This document shows positions 61,477 through 64,000 of a stretch of DNA of 64,000 bases, one piece after another. The stretch comes from Thomasclavelia sp. (GTDB lineage: Bacteria; Bacillota_I; Bacilli_A; Erysipelotrichales; Coprobacillaceae), in NCBI GenBank assembly GCA_028749475.1, contig JAQVWN010000007.1, positions 1 to 64,000 of the forward strand. Reading direction: 5' to 3'. Position numbers and translations under genes: made by a program. The notes beneath the pieces were generated by a model. It was not told the DNA's origin, did no database searches, and worked only from the letters and a program-made list of their open reading frames with translations. Position 1 is the stretch's first letter; each line of letters begins with the position of its first letter.

Positions 61477-62733
61477 ATGGCAAAGAAAAAAACAGCATTA
61501 AAACCACAAAAAGGTATTTCATTTGAAGACCTTGAAAAAATGGTCCTTGAAGAAGCTAAAGCAAACGACAATGAATTAACACAAGAACAATTAGATACTG
61601 TTTTATCTACATACGACTTATCAGATGAAATGGCTGATGAATTATTAGATTTTATATCTAAAAATGACATCGTTATGAGTGATGATAGTCTAGATGATTT
61701 AAAACTAACTGATGACGAATTATTAAGTGATGCTCCAACTGAAGATGAAATCGATAATGAAGCTGATTCTGACGATGATGAAGATATTGATTTAGACTTC
61801 GCTGGTGATTTTGATATGAACGCAAATGATACTATTAATATGTATCATGAAGAAACTAAGTCTAAAGAAGAAGAAAGTACTCAACTTGGTAGTAATGTTA
61901 AAATTAACGATCCAGTAAAAATGTATTTAAAAGAAATTGGAAGAGTAGATTTATTAACTCATGAACAAGAAATCGAACTTGCAAAAAGAATCGAAAATGG
62001 GGATGATGATGCTAGAAAAGAACTAGCTGCTGCCAACCTTAGATTAGTAGTTTCTATTGCTAAAAGATATGTTGGTCGTGGAATGTTATTTCTTGATTTA
62101 ATTCAAGAAGGAAACATGGGATTAATTAAAGCAGTTGAAAAATTTGATTATACTAAAGGATTTAAATTCTCTACTTACGCTACTTGGTGGATTAGACAAG
62201 CTATTACAAGAGCTATCGCTGACCAAGCTCGTACAATTCGTATTCCAGTTCATATGGTTGAAACTATTAATAAACTAACTCGTTTCCAACGTCAATTAGT
62301 TCAAGAATTAGGCCGTGAACCAACAGCTGAAGAAATCGCAGAAAAGATGGAAGGAATGACTCCTGAAAAAGTTAGAGAAATTCAAAAGATTTCATTAGAA
62401 CCAGTTTCTTTAGAAACTCCAATCGGAGAAGAAGATGATTCTCATTTAGGTGACTTCATCGAAGATGAAGCAGCTCTTTCTCCAGATGATTATGCAGCTA
62501 ATGAATTATTAAAAGATGAATTAAATGAAGTATTACTAGAACTTACCGATAGAGAAGAAAAGGTCTTACGTTTACGATTTGGTTTAGATGATGGAAGAAC
62601 TAGAACATTAGAGGAAGTTGGAAAAGAATTCCAAGTTACTCGTGAAAGAATCCGTCAAATTGAAGCAAAAGCTTTAAGAAAACTAAAACATCCATCTCGT
62701 TCTAAGAGATTAAAAGACTTTTTAGATAAATAA
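61477..62733 (+). CDS. rpoD: RNA polymerase sigma factor RpoD (sigma-A)
   Basis: 418 aa principal sigma factor. Acidic region 1.1 (residues ~25-135), region 1.2 [20 protein letters not shown], region 2 [17 protein letters not shown] and [19 protein letters not shown], region 3, and region 4 [20 protein letters not shown] for -35 binding. Start has GGGG upstream. Stop overlaps trmK (TAATG). Confidence 0.98.
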   Translation: MAKKKTALKPQKGISFEDLEKMVLEEAKANDNELTQEQLDTVLSTYDLSDEMADELLDFISKNDIVMSDDSLDDLKLTDDELLSDAPTEDEIDNEADSDDDEDIDLDFAGDFDMNANDTINMYHEETKSKEEESTQLGSNVKINDPVKMYLKEIGRVDLLTHEQEIELAKRIENGDDDARKELAAANLRLVVSIAKRYVGRGMLFLDLIQEGNMGLIKAVEKFDYTKGFKFSTYATWWIRQAITRAIADQARTIRIPVHMVETINKLTRFQRQLVQELGREPTAEEIAEKMEGMTPEKVREIQKISLEPVSLETPIGEEDDSHLGDFIEDEAALSPDDYAANELLKDELNEVLLELTDREEKVLRLRFGLDDGRTRTLEEVGKEFQVTRERIRQIEAKALRKLKHPSRSKRLKDFLDK

Positions 62734-63425
62734 TGAAACTTTCTAAAAGATTACAAACCATCGCAAATGTAGTAGAAAAATATAAAAGTGGGGAAGTCTT
62801 TGGGGATATTGGAACTGACCATGCCTATCTACCTTGTTACCTTGTAGAAAAGGGAATTGTAGAGTTAGCGTATGCTTGTGATGTTAAACAAGGTCCTCTA
62901 GATTCTTCCAAAGAAACTATTAGTAGTTGTCATTTAGAAGGAAAAGTTATTCCTCTTTTAGGAGATGGAATAGCTCCTATCCTTGATAAAAAAGTTAATA
63001 TGATATGTCTTGCAGGAATGGGATCTTATCTCATTACTGAAATACTAGATGCTAGTAAGACTTATTTAAATAATGTTGATGTTTTGTTTTTACAACCTAA
63101 TGCTAATATTGATTATTTAAGAGAATACTTATTTAATAATAATTATGTAATTGTTGATGAAAAAATCTTAAAAGATAATAATCATATTTATGAAGTGTTA
63201 GTAACTAAAAAAAGTGAAAAGAAACATAGCTTATATGATGAATTTGATATTAAATTTGGTCCCATATTAAAAGCATTACAACCAGCCTTATTTATTGAAA
63301 AGTGGAAGAAACAATATGTTGTTTATCAAAATATCATGAAGACATTAGCTCCGCTAAGTCCTCGATATAAAGAGATTAAACATGATATGGAAATGATAGA
63401 GGATGTTTTAAATGAAAGCTTATAA
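62733..63425 (+). CDS. trmK: tRNA (adenine-22 N1)-methyltransferase TrmK
   Basis: 230 aa. Methylates A22 of certain tRNAs. SAM-binding fold: VFGDIGTDHAYLPCYLVEKG, YACDVKQGPL, LLGDGIAPI, and ICLAGMGSYLITEIL with LFLQPNAN. Standard position after rpoD; overlaps the next gene by 14 nt. Confidence 0.93.
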   Translation: MKLSKRLQTIANVVEKYKSGEVFGDIGTDHAYLPCYLVEKGIVELAYACDVKQGPLDSSKETISSCHLEGKVIPLLGDGIAPILDKKVNMICLAGMGSYLITEILDASKTYLNNVDVLFLQPNANIDYLREYLFNNNYVIVDEKILKDNNHIYEVLVTKKSEKKHSLYDEFDIKFGPILKALQPALFIEKWKKQYVVYQNIMKTLAPLSPRYKEIKHDMEMIEDVLNESL

Positions 63426-64000
63426 AATTACTGATTATTTAGAACAATACTTTCCTCTAAATCTTCAACTAGACTGGGATAAATGTGGCCTTCAAATAGG
63501 TGATAAAAATCAAGAAGTTACCAAAATATTAGTAGCTTTAAATGCTGATAATGAGTCCATTGATAATGCCATTAGTAATAACTGTAATATGTTAATTACT
63601 CATCATCCATTTTTATTAGAACCGATTGAAAACGTCGATACTAATAAAGCTACTGGTTCATTTATTAAAAAAGCCATTGATAACAATATTGTGGTTTATT
63701 CATTACATACTTGTTTAGATATTGGTCAAAATGGAATAAGTATGAATGACTGGCTTATTAACTGTTTTGATGTTAAAGATGTTCAATGTTTTGACATAGA
63801 TAACTGTGGTAAAATGGCAACTTTAAACACTCCTTTAAACGGAAATGAATTTATTGATGTTGTAAAAGAAAGTCTAAATGTTAAAAATGTTAAGTATTCC
63901 AATAATACTAATTGCAAGATTAGTAAAATTGCTGTCTTAGGTGGTAGTGGGGCCGATTATCTAGAAGAGTTAAACTCGAAGGTTGATGCCTTCATTACTG
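63412..64000 (+). CDS. Nif3-like dinuclear metal-centre protein (DUF34), partial
   Basis: Starts at ATG 63412 inside trmK and runs off the window; at least 196 codons. Opening MKAYKITDYLEQYFPLNLQL, WDKCGLQIGD, NMLITHHPFL (metal-binding His pair), VVYSLHTCLDIGQNGIS and IAVLGGSGADYLEE match the YqfO/NIF3 family. The family is common next to trmK, function uncertain. GAGGATG upstream. Confidence 0.92.
   Translation, partial: MKAYKITDYLEQYFPLNLQLDWDKCGLQIGDKNQEVTKILVALNADNESIDNAISNNCNMLITHHPFLLEPIENVDTNKATGSFIKKAIDNNIVVYSLHTCLDIGQNGISMNDWLINCFDVKDVQCFDIDNCGKMATLNTPLNGNEFIDVVKESLNVKNVKYSNNTNCKISKIAVLGGSGADYLEELNSKVDAFIT

Overview
This is a very AT-rich stretch of chromosome from a low-GC Gram-positive bacterium (Bacillota). 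The core gene order ybeY-cdd-era-recO-...-glyS-dnaG-rpoD-trmK-nif3, the single-chain glycyl-tRNA synthetase, the PPi-dependent phosphofructokinase and an MG284/MPN403-like small protein fit the Erysipelotrichia/Coprobacillaceae or another Mollicutes-related lineage of Bacilli. TGA is used as a stop (for example recO), so the genetic code is the standard one. The taxonomic placement is inference; no rRNA or species marker is present.

Layout. 1-12.4 kb is ordinary chromosome: the end of a DAHP synthase gene, an apparently gene-less c-di-GMP-I riboswitch, a cyclophilin lipoprotein, a pyridoxal kinase/radical SAM/tyrosine phosphatase operon, a purine permease, exonuclease III, PPi-phosphofructokinase, a PII-ammonium transporter pair and housekeeping hydrolases. 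12.475 kb is tRNA-Trp. 12.55-44.7 kb is a type VIIb secretion (T7SS) island. It is bounded by copies of the tRNA-Trp 3' end at 12.53, 17.57 and 44.67 kb, so at least two related elements appear to have inserted in tandem at the tRNA. 44.8-64 kb is chromosome again: VanZ-like protein, phosphatase, UlaG-like hydrolase, ABC-F ATPase, the acetylated diaminopimelate (lysine/cell-wall) operon, a C39-peptidase ABC exporter, then the ybeY-to-nif3 housekeeping run, which leaves the window.

The island has three modules. Module A (12.8-17.3 kb) has esxA, three small helical partners, a lipoprotein, a lipase effector that resembles the reverse-domain T7SS lipase TslA, and another lipoprotein. Module B (17.8-23.0 kb) has two small partners, an LXG-type effector with an unrecognised C-terminal domain, two intact lipoprotein paralogues as likely immunity proteins, then a truncated copy of the effector tip with a frameshifted lipoprotein. 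Module C (23.2-44.4 kb) has a second, nearly identical esxA and the secretion machine essA-esaB-essB-essC-esaA; essC is split by a 1-nt frameshift. It continues with accessory genes, a pre-toxin-TG polymorphic toxin with immunity candidates, an IS110-type element with a probable bridge-RNA region, and an immunity bank. The bank holds remnants of an RNase toxin with SMI1/KNR4 immunity, an unknown toxin with immunity, a headless second copy of the TG toxin with a different tip, and a decayed toxin remnant with DUF2185-type immunity.

How it works together (inference): EsxA and the EssA/EsaB/EssB/EssC/EsaA machine export antibacterial effectors. Small alpha-helical partner genes sit directly upstream of each effector and immunity genes usually directly downstream. 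Headless effector copies with exact DNA identity to the intact ones offer recombination templates for changing the toxin tip. The esxA genes share a conserved ~180-nt leader RNA that begins at the predicted transcription start, and the effector operons start behind intrinsic terminators, which suggests RNA-level control.
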